64,000 nt of DNA from Thermomonas fusca DSM 15424 (GCF_000423885.1 NZ_AUIV01000007.1:79529-143528); one strand, 5' to 3'. Shown: positions 44,650 through 55,484, numbered from the stretch's first letter. The notes: generated from the letters alone by a model not told the origin. Program-made: numbers and translations.

Positions 44650-46563
44650 ATGAGCACACCCGCACAGCCGTCGCATGCGCATGGCGTCCAATCCGGCAAG
44701 GCTGCCGGGCTGGCGCTGGTGGTGGGCGCCATCGGCGTCGTCTTCGGCGACATCGGCACCAGCCCGCTGTACACGCTGAAAGAGGCGTTCTCGCCGCACT
44801 ACGGCCTGCGCAACGACCACGACACCGTGCTGGGCGTGCTGTCGCTGGCGTTCTGGGCGCTGAACATCGTGGTCACGCTGAAGTACGTGACCATCATCAT
44901 GCGCGCCGACAACGACGGCGAGGGCGGGATCATGGCACTGATGGCGCTGGCCCAGCGCACCCTGCGCAAGGGCTCGCGCTCGGCCTACGTGGTCGGCATC
45001 CTCGGCATCTTCGGTGCGTCGCTGTTCTTCGGCGACGGCGTCATCACGCCGGCCATCACCGTGATGGGCGCGGTGGAGGGGCTGGAAGTGGCCGCGCCCG
45101 GGCTGGGGCGCTTCGTGGTGCCGATCGCGCTGGTGGTGCTGGCGGGGCTGTTCGCCGCGCAGCGCTTCGGCACGGAGCGCGTGGGCAAGGTGTTCGGCCC
45201 GGTGATGGTGATCTGGTTCCTGGCGCTGGCGGCAATCGGCGTATGGAACGTGGTGGCCGCCCCCGAGGTGCTGAAGGCGTTCAACCCGTGGTGGGGCGCG
45301 CGCTTCTTCGTCGAGCACGGCTGGCACGGCGTGTTCATCCTCGGCGCGGTGGTGCTGGCGGTCACCGGCGGCGAGGCGCTGTACGCCGACATGGGCCATT
45401 TCGGTGCGCCGCCGATCCGCCACGGCTGGTATTTCTTCGTGCTGCCCTGCCTGATGCTGAACTACCTCGGCCAGGGTGCGGTGGTGCTGCAGCGCCCCGG
45501 CGCGGTATCCAACCCGTTCTACGAGGCGGTGCCGGAGTGGGCGCTGTATCCGATGATCGTGCTGGCGACGATGGCGGCGGTGATCGCCTCGCAGTCGGTC
45601 ATCACCGGCGCGTTCTCGGTGTCGCGGCAGGCGATGCAGCTGGGTTACATCCCGCGCATGCGGATCAAGCACACCTCGCACGACACCATCGGCCAGATCT
45701 ACATCCCCGGCATCAACTGGGGCCTGGCATTGCTGGTGTTCGGGCTGGTGCTGGCGTTCCGCAGCTCGTCCAATCTGGCGGTGGCCTACGGCATCTCGGT
45801 GTCGGCGACGATGCTGATCGACACCCTGCTGCTGGCGCTGGTGGCACGCATGCTGTGGCCGCGCGCGCGCTACTGGATCGTGGGGTTGTGCCTGGCGTTC
45901 CTGGTGGTGGACGTGGCCTTCGTGGCCGCCAACGGCGCCAAGCTGCTGCAGGGCGCGTGGTTCCCGGTGGTGCTGGGCATCGTGCTGTTCACCGTGATGC
46001 GCACCTGGCGGCGCGGCCGCGAGCTGCTCAACGCCGAGATCCACAAGGAAGGCATCCGCCTGGACACCTTCCTGCCCGGGCTGATGCTGGCGCCGCCGGT
46101 GCGGGTGCCGGGCACCGCAGTGTTCCTGACCGCAAGCCCGGACGTGGTGCCGCATGCGCTGCTGCACAACCTCAAGCACAACAAGGTGCTGCACGAGCGC
46201 AACGTGTTCCTGACCGTGGAGACGCTGACCGTGCCGTACACGCCGCAGGAGCGGCGGATGAAGATCGACCCCATCGCCGGCGACGATTTCCACCGGGTGA
46301 TCATCCGCTACGGTTTCATGGAGACGCCGGACGTGCCGCTGGCGCTGATGCGCAGCTGCGACCAGTGCGATCTGGTCTTCAATCCGATGGACACCACCTA
46401 TTTCGTCAGCCGCGAGAGCATCGTCGCCGCCCGCCGCCGCGGCATGCCGGTCTGGCGCGACAAGCTGTTCGCGTTCCTGCACCGCAACGCCGCCCCTGCC
46501 ACCACGTTCTTCCGCATCCCCGGCAACCGTTTGGTGGAGCTGGGCGCGCAGGTGGAAATCTGA
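44650..46563 (+). CDS. kup: Low-affinity potassium uptake protein Kup
   Basis: A 637-residue K+/H+ symporter. Starts with the family's GAIGVVFGDIGTSPLYTLKE and contains about twelve membrane helices, including GDGVITPAITVMGAVEGLEV and TGGEALYADMGHFGAPPIR. The last 170 residues form the cytosolic domain (LHERNVFLTVETLTVPYTP). Length is normal. It sits between ruvA and ruvB, a common Xanthomonad arrangement. Confidence 0.95.
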   Translation: MSTPAQPSHAHGVQSGKAAGLALVVGAIGVVFGDIGTSPLYTLKEAFSPHYGLRNDHDTVLGVLSLAFWALNIVVTLKYVTIIMRADNDGEGGIMALMALAQRTLRKGSRSAYVVGILGIFGASLFFGDGVITPAITVMGAVEGLEVAAPGLGRFVVPIALVVLAGLFAAQRFGTERVGKVFGPVMVIWFLALAAIGVWNVVAAPEVLKAFNPWWGARFFVEHGWHGVFILGAVVLAVTGGEALYADMGHFGAPPIRHGWYFFVLPCLMLNYLGQGAVVLQRPGAVSNPFYEAVPEWALYPMIVLATMAAVIASQSVITGAFSVSRQAMQLGYIPRMRIKHTSHDTIGQIYIPGINWGLALLVFGLVLAFRSSSNLAVAYGISVSATMLIDTLLLALVARMLWPRARYWIVGLCLAFLVVDVAFVAANGAKLLQGAWFPVVLGIVLFTVMRTWRRGRELLNAEIHKEGIRLDTFLPGLMLAPPVRVPGTAVFLTASPDVVPHALLHNLKHNKVLHERNVFLTVETLTVPYTPQERRMKIDPIAGDDFHRVIIRYGFMETPDVPLALMRSCDQCDLVFNPMDTTYFVSRESIVAARRRGMPVWRDKLFAFLHRNAAPATTFFRIPGNRLVELGAQVEI

Positions 46564-46605
46564 GCCGGGCTTGATTCCGGCCGCCTGAGTCGGCATCTGT
46601 AGGGT

Positions 46606-47607
<1,002 letters not shown>

Positions 47608-47639
47608 GCCGGTACCGCCGCCCGTGCGATCATTGGGCC

Positions 47640-48677
47640 ATGAGTGAAGACCGCATCATCGCCCCCGGCGCCAGCCGCGAAGACGAAGCGCTGGAAGCCA
47701 GCATCCGCCCGAAACGGCTGGACGAATACCTCGGCCAGCAGCCGGTGCGCGAGCAGATGCAGATCTACATCGAGGCCGCCAAGGGCCGCGGCGAGGCGCT
47801 CGACCACGTGCTCATCTTCGGTCCGCCGGGCCTGGGCAAGACCACGCTCTCGCACGTGATCGCCAACGAACTGGGTGTCAACCTGCGCGTCACCTCCGGT
47901 CCGGTGATCGAGAAGGCAGGCGACCTGGCGGCGCTGCTGACCAACCTGCAGCCGCATGACGTGCTGTTCGTGGACGAGATCCACCGCCTGTCGCCGGTGG
48001 TCGAGGAGATCCTCTACCCGGCGATGGAGGACTGCCAGATCGACATCATGATCGGCGAGGGCCCGGCCGCGCGTTCGATCAAGCTCGACCTGCCGCCGTT
48101 CACCCTGATCGGCGCCACCACCCGCGCCGGCCTGCTGACTGCGCCGCTGCGCGACCGCTTCGGCATCGTGCAGCGGCTGGAGTTCTACTCGGCCGAGGAG
48201 CTTGCGCGGATCGTGCGCCGCTCCGCGCAGATCCTCGGCATCGCCTGCGACGCCGAGGGCGCCGGCGAACTGGCGCGGCGCTCGCGCGGCACCCCGCGCA
48301 TCGCCAACCGGCTGCTGCGGCGGGTGCGCGACTACGCGCAGGTCAAGGGCAACGGCACGATAGATGCGGCCATCGCGCGCGCGGCGATGGACATGCTGAA
48401 GGTCGACCCGGAGGGTTTCGACGAACTCGACCGGCGCATGCTCGGCATCATCATCGACGCCTTCGATGGCGGCCCGGTGGGGGTGGAATCGCTGGCCGCG
48501 GCGCTGTCGGAAGAGCGCGGCACGCTGGAGGACGTGATCGAGCCCTACCTGATCCAGCAGGGCTTCCTGGTGCGTACCGCGCGCGGCCGCATGGCCACGC
48601 CGAAGGCCTACCGCCACCTCGGCTTCAAGCCGAAGGCGGGAACGCCGGGGCTGTTCGAGGAAAGGGGGTCAGAGTGA
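47640..48677 (+). CDS. ruvB: Holliday junction helicase RuvB
   Basis: A 345-residue AAA+ motor. Walker A is GPPGLGKTTLSH, Walker B VLFVDEIHRLS, sensor I ATTRAGLLTAPLRDRFG with the arginine finger region, and the C-terminal winged helix carries RTARGRMATPKAYRHLGF. The last seven codons overlap a repeat element at 48659-48744, so the tail ERGSE is repeat-derived. The ATG at 47640 is preceded by a GATCAT box ending 6 nt upstream. Confidence 0.96.
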   Translation: MSEDRIIAPGASREDEALEASIRPKRLDEYLGQQPVREQMQIYIEAAKGRGEALDHVLIFGPPGLGKTTLSHVIANELGVNLRVTSGPVIEKAGDLAALLTNLQPHDVLFVDEIHRLSPVVEEILYPAMEDCQIDIMIGEGPAARSIKLDLPPFTLIGATTRAGLLTAPLRDRFGIVQRLEFYSAEELARIVRRSAQILGIACDAEGAGELARRSRGTPRIANRLLRRVRDYAQVKGNGTIDAAIARAAMDMLKVDPEGFDELDRRMLGIIIDAFDGGPVGVESLAAALSEERGTLEDVIEPYLIQQGFLVRTARGRMATPKAYRHLGFKPKAGTPGLFEERGSE

Positions 48678-48744
48678 GTTTTTCGACGAGGAGTCTGGAA
48701 TGACCGGAAATTCCGGGCCCAAAACTCACTCTGGCCCCCTTTCC
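48659..48744. repeat. RAYT-type REP element at the ruvB/ybgC junction
   Basis: GGAAAGGGGGTCAGAGTGAG (continuing TTTT, to 48682) and a copy inverted at 48721-48744 that differs at one base. Inside is a smaller palindrome CCGGAAATTCCGG. The GGGTCAGAGTGA word is typical of REPs tied to TnpA-REP transposases. Its left arm covers the ruvB stop; its right arm lies in ybgC. Confidence 0.85.
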
Positions 48745-49149
48745 TTTTCCTGGCCGGTGCGCGTGTACTGGGAAGACACCGACGCCGGCGGCGTGGTCTA
48801 CCACGCGCAGTACCTCGCCTTCATGGAGCGCGCGCGCAGCGAATGGCTGCGCGCGCGCGGCCTGCACCAGGACGCGATTAAGCGCGAGGCCGACCTGGTG
48901 TTCGTGGTGCGGGCGATGGACGTGGACTTCCGCGCCCCGGCCCGGCTGGACGATCAGCTGTCGGTCAGCGTGCGCCTGCTGGAATGCCGGGGCGCCAGCT
49001 TCGTGATGGTGCAGAGGATCGAACGCGACGGCGCGCTGCTGGTCGAAGCCAAGGTCAAGATCGCCGCGCTGCGCGCATCGAGCTTCCGCCCGTGCCCGCT
49101 GCCGGATTTCCTCTCATCGCAACTCAAACCGCCGTTGGAGACCCCTTGA
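48700..49149 (+). CDS. ybgC: Tol-Pal associated acyl-CoA thioesterase YbgC
   Basis: A 149-residue hot-dog fold thioesterase hydrolysing acyl-CoA (or acyl-ACP) thioesters. The active-site motif VYWEDTDAGGVVYHAQYLAF holds the catalytic Asp. The first 14 residues (MTGNSGPKTHSGPL) are coded by the right half of the repeat element and are absent from ordinary family members, whose start would lie close to FSWPVRVYW. It overlaps the tolQ start by 1 nt (TGATG). Confidence 0.93.
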   Translation: MTGNSGPKTHSGPLSFSWPVRVYWEDTDAGGVVYHAQYLAFMERARSEWLRARGLHQDAIKREADLVFVVRAMDVDFRAPARLDDQLSVSVRLLECRGASFVMVQRIERDGALLVEAKVKIAALRASSFRPCPLPDFLSSQLKPPLETP

Positions 49150-49934
49150 TGCCCGCATCGACGATGCTGCAATCGCTGCCGCAGGCGCTGCCCGACACCG
49201 CCGCCGCCGGCACCGTGGAACTGGCCGAGACCGGCGCGCAGGCCGCCGCCGCCCAGGGCAACCAGGGCATCGACATCCTGCAGCTGGTGCTGCACGCCAG
49301 CCTGCCGGTGCAGCTGGTGATGCTGTTGCTGCTGCTGGCGTCAGTGGCTTCGTGGGTGATTATCTTGCGCAAGAAGCGGGTGCTGGACCGCGCCGAGCGC
49401 GAGGCCGACCGCTTCGAGGAAAGCTTCTGGTCAGGCACCGAGCTAGCCAAGCTCTACGCCTCGGCGACCGAGCGCCACCGCAGCGTCGAAGGCCTGGAGG
49501 CGATCTTCGAGGCCGGCATGCGCGAGTTCAACCGCATCCGCCAGCGCCGCGGCGTCGATGCGCGGATGCAACTGGAAGGTGCGCAGCGCGGCATGCGCGC
49601 GGCCACTTCGCGCGAGCTGGACGGGCTGGAACGCAACCTCGAATTTCTCGCCAACGTCGGTTCGATCAGTCCCTATGTCGGCCTGTTCGGCACCGTCTGG
49701 GGCATCATGATTTCGTTCCAGGGCCTGGCCAGCATGAAGGAAGCGACCATCGCGACGGTCGCGCCGGGCATCTCGGAAGCGCTGGTCGCCACCGCGATGG
49801 GCCTGTTCGCCGCGATCCCGGCGGTGTGGGCCTACAACCGCTTCGCCACCCGCGCCGAGCGCATGGCGGTGCGCTACGAAACCTTCAGCGAGGAGTTTTC
49901 CTCGATCCTGCAGCGCCAGACCCACGAGGACTGA
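49149..49934 (+). CDS. tolQ: Tol-Pal system proton channel subunit TolQ
   Basis: A 261-residue inner-membrane protein of the ExbB/TolQ family. Three helices: LQLVLHASLPVQLVMLLLLL (about 45-70), then YVGLFGTVWGIMISFQGLAS and ISEALVATAMGLFAAIPAVW. With TolR it uses the proton gradient to energise TolA. Its N-terminal 35 residues are a Ala/Gln-rich tail, longer than in E. coli. Confidence 0.94.
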   Translation: MPASTMLQSLPQALPDTAAAGTVELAETGAQAAAAQGNQGIDILQLVLHASLPVQLVMLLLLLASVASWVIILRKKRVLDRAEREADRFEESFWSGTELAKLYASATERHRSVEGLEAIFEAGMREFNRIRQRRGVDARMQLEGAQRGMRAATSRELDGLERNLEFLANVGSISPYVGLFGTVWGIMISFQGLASMKEATIATVAPGISEALVATAMGLFAAIPAVWAYNRFATRAERMAVRYETFSEEFSSILQRQTHED

Positions 49935-49941
49935 AGCGCAC

Positions 49942-50379
<438 letters not shown>

Positions 50380-50389
50380 CGGGTCGCGG

Positions 50390-51289
50390 GTGAAGCAGAC
50401 GCGCGCCGACACCTGGGCCGCCGTCGCGCAGGCACTGGGCCTGCACGTGCTGCTGTTCGCGCTGATGTTCGCCGGGCTGCGCTGGTCGCAGCACAACGTG
50501 GCCGAGGCCGCGCAGGGCGACCCCATCGAAGCCGACCTGGTGGCGGTATCCGATCTCAGCGCCTCCATGCAGCGCGCGCTGCGGCGCGCACCGAAGGCGC
50601 TGCCCGCGCCGCCGCCGGCGCCCGACAAGATCGAGCCGCTGCCCGAGCCGGTGGCGGAGGAAGTGCCGCCACCGCCGCAGCCGAAAGCACTGCCGCCGCC
50701 GGTGCCGGAGCCCGCGCCGGTGGAACAGGAGAAAGTGCAGCGCGACGCCCCCTCGGCGGAGGTGGCCAAGGTGCCGCGCGAGCAGGAACAGAAGCGCAGG
50801 CAGCCCGACCAGACCGAACTGGACGCGAAGAAACAGGCCGAGCAGGAACGCGAAAAACAGCGCCAGCTGGCGGAAATCCGCAGGCTGCGCGAGCAGGCCG
50901 CGCGCGAGCGCAGCATGGCCGAGCAGCGTGCGCAGCAGCTGGCGGATGCGCGCACGCCCGGCACCTCGACCGCGCCGCCGCCGCCCGGCAACCGCGGCAC
51001 CGATCCGGGCCTGCAGGCCAAATACGCCGCCGCGCTGCAGCAGGCGATCCTGCGCCAGTGGATCCGTCCGGAAACCGTGGCGCTGGGTCAGCGCTGCCGC
51101 ATCTCGATCCGCCAGCTGCAGGGCGGCGAGGTGGTCGATGTCACGATCTCCTCGTCCTGCCCGTACGACGCGGCGGGCCGGCAGTCGGTGGAACGCGCCA
51201 TCTACAAGGCCTCGCCGCTGCCCTATGCCGGCTTCGAAACGGTGTTCAACCGCAACCTCGACCTGAACTTCGTGGCGGAAGATCGCTGA
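50390..51289 (+). CDS. tolA: Tol-Pal system protein TolA
   Basis: A 299-residue protein linking inner and outer membrane. One N-terminal helix (about 12-30), a long Pro/Glu/Lys-rich helical middle with EKQRQLAEIRRLREQAARER, and a C-terminal domain with QQAILRQWIRPETVALG that touches TolB and Pal. The start is GTG at 50390. Residue composition (many Gln, Glu, Pro) is normal for the family. Confidence 0.9.
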   Translation: MKQTRADTWAAVAQALGLHVLLFALMFAGLRWSQHNVAEAAQGDPIEADLVAVSDLSASMQRALRRAPKALPAPPPAPDKIEPLPEPVAEEVPPPPQPKALPPPVPEPAPVEQEKVQRDAPSAEVAKVPREQEQKRRQPDQTELDAKKQAEQEREKQRQLAEIRRLREQAARERSMAEQRAQQLADARTPGTSTAPPPPGNRGTDPGLQAKYAAALQQAILRQWIRPETVALGQRCRISIRQLQGGEVVDVTISSSCPYDAAGRQSVERAIYKASPLPYAGFETVFNRNLDLNFVAEDR

Positions 51290-51402
51290 TCCTCACCGCG
51301 GCATGCACACCTGGGTGGCAAGCTTCCGCAGTCCGCTGGCGTTCATCCAGCCGTCGCCCGCATCGTCCAACCTATTCCCCTTGTTCCTGCCCGTGAGGCC
51401 GC

Positions 51403-52704
51403 ATGAAGCGTATTGCCCGCCGCCTGCTCGTCCCGCTGCTGTTGTTGCCCGCCTGTACGGTGCTGGCGCAATCGCGCAGCCTTGAGATCGACATCGTCGG
51501 CGGCAATGCCGCGGCCCTGCCGATCACGGTGGTGCCGTTTGGCGGCAACTGTGGCGATACCGACGTGGGTGGGGTGGTGCGCGCCGATCTGGGCCGTTCC
51601 GGCCAGTTCCGCAGCCCCGACCCGGCCAGCCTGCCGGAGCGCCCCACCCAGGGCAGCGACGTGGCGTATCCCACCTGGCGCATGCTCAAGCAGGACTATC
51701 TGCTGATTGGCCGCTGCGTGGCCGGTGGCGACGGTTATCGCACCGAATACGAATTGTTCGACATCGCCAAGCAGGAGCGCCTGCTCGGTTTCGCGCTGAG
51801 CGCACCGGCCGGCGCCATGCGCGACGTGGCCCACCAGATCAGCGACGCGGTGTACGAGAAGATCCTTGGCGTGCCGGGCGCGTTCTGGACCCGGATTGCC
51901 TACGTCACCGCCAGCGGACTGGGCCGCAGCACCCGCTACGCGCTGGTGGTGGCGGATTCCGACGGCTACAACCCGCGCACCGTGGTCAATTCCACCGAGC
52001 CGCTGCTGTCGCCGTCGTGGAGCCCGGACGGGCGCAAGCTGGCCTACGTCAGTTTCGAAGGCGGCAATTCCGGCATCTGGGTCCAGGACATCGCCAGCGG
52101 CAGCCGCGACAAACTCACCAGCTTCCGCGGCATCAACGGTGCGCCGGCGTTCTCGCCGGACGGCGCGCGCATGGCCATGACCCTGTCCAAGGGCGGCAAT
52201 CCCGACATTTACGTGATGGATCTGGGCAGCAAGCATCTGACCCAGCTCACCAACCATTTCGGCATCGACACCGAGCCCACTTGGAGCCATGACGGCGCCA
52301 GCCTCTACTTCACCTCCGACCGCGGCGGTCGCCCGCAGGTCTACCAGATGCCGGCCAGCGGCGGCAGCGCCAGCCGCGTCAGTTTCGACGGCAGCTACAA
52401 CGCCAGCCCGTCGCTGTCGTTCGACGGCAAGAAGCTGGCCACCGCGCAGGGTGCCGGCAACACCTACCGCATCGCATTGATGGATCGCAGCACCGGCAGC
52501 GCGCGCTGGAGCATGCTTTCGCCGGGCTCGCTGGACGAATCGCCGAGCTTCGCGCCGAACGGGGCGATGCTGCTGTACGCCGCCCGCGAAGGCAGCCGCG
52601 GCGTGCTCTACGCGGTTTCCGCCGACGGTCGCGTGCGCCAGCGCCTGAGCCTGGGTGGGGGCGACGTGCGCGAGCCCGCGTGGTCGCCGTACCGCAAGCG
52701 CTGA
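51403..52704 (+). CDS. tolB: Tol-Pal system translocation protein TolB
   Basis: A 433-residue periplasmic protein with a signal peptide (MKRIARRLLVPLLLLPACTV, cleavage near LAQ). The N-terminal domain is followed by a six-bladed beta-propeller whose repeats show WSPDGRKLAYVSFEGG, FSPDGARMAMTLSKGG and WSHDGASLYFTSDRGG. It binds Pal and TolA at the outer membrane. Confidence 0.95.
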   Translation: MKRIARRLLVPLLLLPACTVLAQSRSLEIDIVGGNAAALPITVVPFGGNCGDTDVGGVVRADLGRSGQFRSPDPASLPERPTQGSDVAYPTWRMLKQDYLLIGRCVAGGDGYRTEYELFDIAKQERLLGFALSAPAGAMRDVAHQISDAVYEKILGVPGAFWTRIAYVTASGLGRSTRYALVVADSDGYNPRTVVNSTEPLLSPSWSPDGRKLAYVSFEGGNSGIWVQDIASGSRDKLTSFRGINGAPAFSPDGARMAMTLSKGGNPDIYVMDLGSKHLTQLTNHFGIDTEPTWSHDGASLYFTSDRGGRPQVYQMPASGGSASRVSFDGSYNASPSLSFDGKKLATAQGAGNTYRIALMDRSTGSARWSMLSPGSLDESPSFAPNGAMLLYAAREGSRGVLYAVSADGRVRQRLSLGGGDVREPAWSPYRKR

Positions 52705-52731
52705 CTCACGCACTGTCACGCCGGAAAGGGC

Positions 52732-52737
52732 TAGACT
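52732..52737 (+). promoter_or_regulatory. -10 box of pal (TAGACT)
   Basis: CTAGACTGCC with expected start near 52744, 40 nt before pal, so pal may also be made independently of tolQRAB. No clear -35. Confidence 0.4.
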
Positions 52738-52783
52738 GCCTGTTCATCTTCAGCTTCACCGTACCCAAGACGAGGACACTCCG

Positions 52784-53317
52784 ATGACTGTTTCGCTTTC
52801 GCACATGGGCCGCCTGCTGACCCTGGCCGTGCTGGCTTCCGCCGTGGCGGTGGGCTGCTCGAAGAAGGTCAAGGAAACCCCGCCGGCGGACACCCCGGTC
52901 GATACCGGCGCCACCACCGCCCCGGTCACCAGCACCGCCCCCGGCGCCTACACTCCCGCCGACCTCGACAGTGACGCCTGCCTGCGCCAGCGGGTGGTGT
53001 ACTTCGATCTCGACCAAGACGCGCTGAAGCCGGAGTTCCAGGCCGCGATGGGCTGCCACGCCAAGTACCTGCGCGACCGCCCGAGTGCGCGCCTGCGCCT
53101 GGAAGGCAGCGCCGACGAGCGCGGCAGCCGCGAGTACAACATGGGCCTGGGCGAGCGTCGCGGAAACGCGGTGTCGTCCGCGCTGCAGGCCAACGGTGGC
53201 GGCGCCAGCCAGCTCACCGTGATCAGCTACGGCGAAGAGCGCCCGGTCTGCAACGACTCCGGCGAAGACTGCTGGTCGAAGAACCGTCGCGTCGAACTGG
53301 TCTACAGCGAGAAGTGA
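52784..53317 (+). CDS. pal: Peptidoglycan-associated lipoprotein Pal
   Basis: A 177-residue outer-membrane lipoprotein that binds peptidoglycan through its OmpA-like domain. The signal peptide ends AVGC; the OmpA signature runs RVVYFDLDQDALKPEFQAAM then EGSADERGSREYNMGLGERR. Its last base pairs overlap the cpoB start (TGATG). Confidence 0.95.
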   Translation: MTVSLSHMGRLLTLAVLASAVAVGCSKKVKETPPADTPVDTGATTAPVTSTAPGAYTPADLDSDACLRQRVVYFDLDQDALKPEFQAAMGCHAKYLRDRPSARLRLEGSADERGSREYNMGLGERRGNAVSSALQANGGGASQLTVISYGEERPVCNDSGEDCWSKNRRVELVYSEK

Positions 53318-54084
53318 TGCGTCCGGCGATTCTGCTGCCGCTGGTGGCGATGCTCTTGGCATCGCCGCTGGCCATGGCCCAGCGTGCCAGCCTGGCCGAC
53401 CGCGTCGCGGCGCTTGAAGCCCGCGGCGCCGGCGACCAGAACGGCGTCGCGCTGGTCAACCAGGTGTCCGCGCTGCAGGCGGAAGTGCAGGCGCTGCGCG
53501 GCCAGCTGGAAGAACTGCAGCAGCAGCTTGAACAGGCCAGGCAGAGCCAGCGGGTGCAGTACCTGGACCTGAGCGGTCGGCTGGACCGGCTGGAGGGCGG
53601 TGCCCCGGCGCCGGCCTCGGCGTCACAGCCCGGCGAACCAGTGGCGGTCGCCACGCCGCCAGTGGCACTCCCTGCGCCGCCGGTTGCGGTGGCGCAGGAC
53701 GAGCAGGGCGCCTACGCCCATGCCTTCGAAGCGCTCAAGAGCGGCGATTACGTCGAGTCGGCGCGCCGCCTGCGCGACTTCCTGGCCGCCCATCCGGCCG
53801 GCCAACTGGCCCCGAACGCGATCTACTGGCTGGGCGAGAGTTATTACGTCACCCAGAACTACGCGCTGGCCGCCGACCAGTTCCGCGCGCTGCTGGACCG
53901 CTATCCGGCCAACGACAAGGCGCCGGGCGCGCTGCTCAAACTGGGCCTGGCCCAATCCGGGCTGCGCCAGAACGAGGCCGCGATGGCCACGCTGCGGCAG
54001 GTGGCCCAGCGTTATCCGGGCAGCGACGCTGCCCGTATCGCCGACGACCGCCTGCGCTCGATGCAGCTGGCCGGCAACCGCTAA
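53317..54084 (+). CDS. cpoB: Cell division coordinator CpoB (YbgF)
   Basis: A 255-residue periplasmic protein. Signal peptide ending MAQ, a trimerising coiled coil (about 27-85, ALQAEVQALRGQLEELQQQL), a Pro/Ala linker, and a TPR domain (YAHAFEALKSGDYVESARRL, LAPNAIYWLGESYYVTQNYA). It couples peptidoglycan synthesis to outer-membrane constriction. Starts ATG at 53317 inside the pal stop. Confidence 0.92.
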   Translation: MRPAILLPLVAMLLASPLAMAQRASLADRVAALEARGAGDQNGVALVNQVSALQAEVQALRGQLEELQQQLEQARQSQRVQYLDLSGRLDRLEGGAPAPASASQPGEPVAVATPPVALPAPPVAVAQDEQGAYAHAFEALKSGDYVESARRLRDFLAAHPAGQLAPNAIYWLGESYYVTQNYALAADQFRALLDRYPANDKAPGALLKLGLAQSGLRQNEAAMATLRQVAQRYPGSDAARIADDRLRSMQLAGNR

Positions 54085-54087
54085 AAT
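54082..54087 (+). promoter_or_regulatory. -10 box of queE (TAAAAT)
   Basis: TAAAAT overlaps the cpoB stop and ends exactly 6 nt before the queE ATG, so a transcript from it would be leaderless. No -35 seen. Confidence 0.45.
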
Positions 54088-54093
54088 GTCCGC

Positions 54094-54780
54094 ATGAACG
54101 CCGTTGCCGATGCGGCCGCCGCATCGGCGGCAGGCCAGACCGAGCGCCTCAAGCTCACCGAAATCTTCCTGTCGCTGCAGGGCGAAGCCCGTGACGCCGG
54201 CTGGCCCACCGTGTTCGTGCGCCTGACCGGCTGCCCCCTGCGTTGCCAGTACTGCGATACCGCCTACGCCTTCCACGGCGGGCAATGGTGGGAGATCGAC
54301 GCCATCCTTGCCGAAGTGGCCCGCCTCGGCGCGCGCCATGTCTGCGTCACCGGCGGCGAGCCGCTGGCGCAGAAGCGCTGCCTGCAGCTGTTGGAGAAGC
54401 TCTGCGACGCCGGCTACGTGGTTTCCCTGGAAACCTCCGGCGCGCTCGACATCGCCGGCGTCGATCCGCGCGTCTCGCGCGTGCTGGACATCAAGACACC
54501 GGGCTCGGGCGAGGTGGCGCGCAACTTGTGGGGCAACCTGCCGCTGCTGACCGCGCACGACCAGGTCAAGTTCGTGATCTGCTCGCGCGAGGACTACGAC
54601 TGGGCCAAGGGCGTGCTGGCCGACCACCCGCTGCAACAGCGCTGCGACGTGCTGTTCTCACCCAGCGCCGCGCAGGTCGGCGCGCGCGAACTGGCCGACT
54701 GGATCGTGGCCGACCGGTTGCCGGTACGCTTCCAGATGCAGCTGCACAAGCTGCTGTGGAACGACGAGCCGGGGAGATAA
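54094..54780 (+). CDS. queE: 7-carboxy-7-deazaguanine synthase QueE (radical SAM)
   Basis: A 228-residue radical SAM enzyme in queuosine synthesis. The iron-sulfur motif is GCPLRCQYCDTAYAFHG (CxxxCxxC, starting at Cys47) and the substrate loop is SLQGEARDAGWPTVFVRLTG. Later VCVTGGEPLAQ is the SAM-binding stretch. It feeds QueC, encoded next and overlapping it closely. Confidence 0.94.
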   Translation: MNAVADAAAASAAGQTERLKLTEIFLSLQGEARDAGWPTVFVRLTGCPLRCQYCDTAYAFHGGQWWEIDAILAEVARLGARHVCVTGGEPLAQKRCLQLLEKLCDAGYVVSLETSGALDIAGVDPRVSRVLDIKTPGSGEVARNLWGNLPLLTAHDQVKFVICSREDYDWAKGVLADHPLQQRCDVLFSPSAAQVGARELADWIVADRLPVRFQMQLHKLLWNDEPGR

Positions 54781-54782
54781 AC

Positions 54783-55484
54783 ATGAGCAAACCCGCAGTC
54801 GTGCTGGTCTCCGGCGGCATGGATTCCGCCGTCGTCCTCGCCCTTGCCAAGGAGGCCGGGTTCGCCCCGCACGCCCTGAGTGTGCGCTACGGCCAGCGCC
54901 ATACCTCCGAGCTGGACGCCGCCGCGCGCGTGGCGCGATCGCTCGGGGCGATCGTCCACAAGACCGTCAACGTGGACCTGCGCAGCATCGGCGGCTCGGC
55001 GCTGACCGACGAGGACATCCAGGTGCCCACCGATGCCGACGGCCACGTGATCGGGCAGGGCATCCCGTCCACCTACGTGCCGGCGCGCAACACCATCATG
55101 CTGTCGGTGGCGCTGGGCTGGGCCGAGGTGCTGGGCAGCACCGACCTGTTCTGCGGTGTCAATGCGGTGGACTATTCCGGCTATCCGGACTGCCGGCCGG
55201 AGTTCATCGCCGGCTTCGAGGCGCTGGCCAACCTGGCCACCAAGGCCGGCGTCGAAGGCAGCCGCTTCCGCGTGCATGCGCCGCTGATGCGGATGAGCAA
55301 GGCCGACATCGCCCGCGAAGGCCTGCGCCTGGGCGTGGATTTCGCGCAGACGGTGAGCTGCTACCAGGCCGATGCCGATGGCCGCGCCTGCGGCCACTGC
55401 GACGCCTGCCGCCTGCGTGCGCAGGGCTTCGCCGAAGCGGGCCTCGTCGATCCCACCCGCTACGTCAGCGCCGGCATCGGTTAG
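54783..55484 (+). CDS. queC: 7-cyano-7-deazaguanine synthase QueC
   Basis: A 233-residue ATP-dependent enzyme converting 7-carboxy-7-deazaguanine to preQ0. The PP-loop is VLVSGGMDSAVVLALAKE; a zinc site comes from CYQADADGRACGHCDACRLR. Starts 2 nt after queE, in the same mRNA. Confidence 0.95.
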   Translation: MSKPAVVLVSGGMDSAVVLALAKEAGFAPHALSVRYGQRHTSELDAAARVARSLGAIVHKTVNVDLRSIGGSALTDEDIQVPTDADGHVIGQGIPSTYVPARNTIMLSVALGWAEVLGSTDLFCGVNAVDYSGYPDCRPEFIAGFEALANLATKAGVEGSRFRVHAPLMRMSKADIAREGLRLGVDFAQTVSCYQADADGRACGHCDACRLRAQGFAEAGLVDPTRYVSAGIG

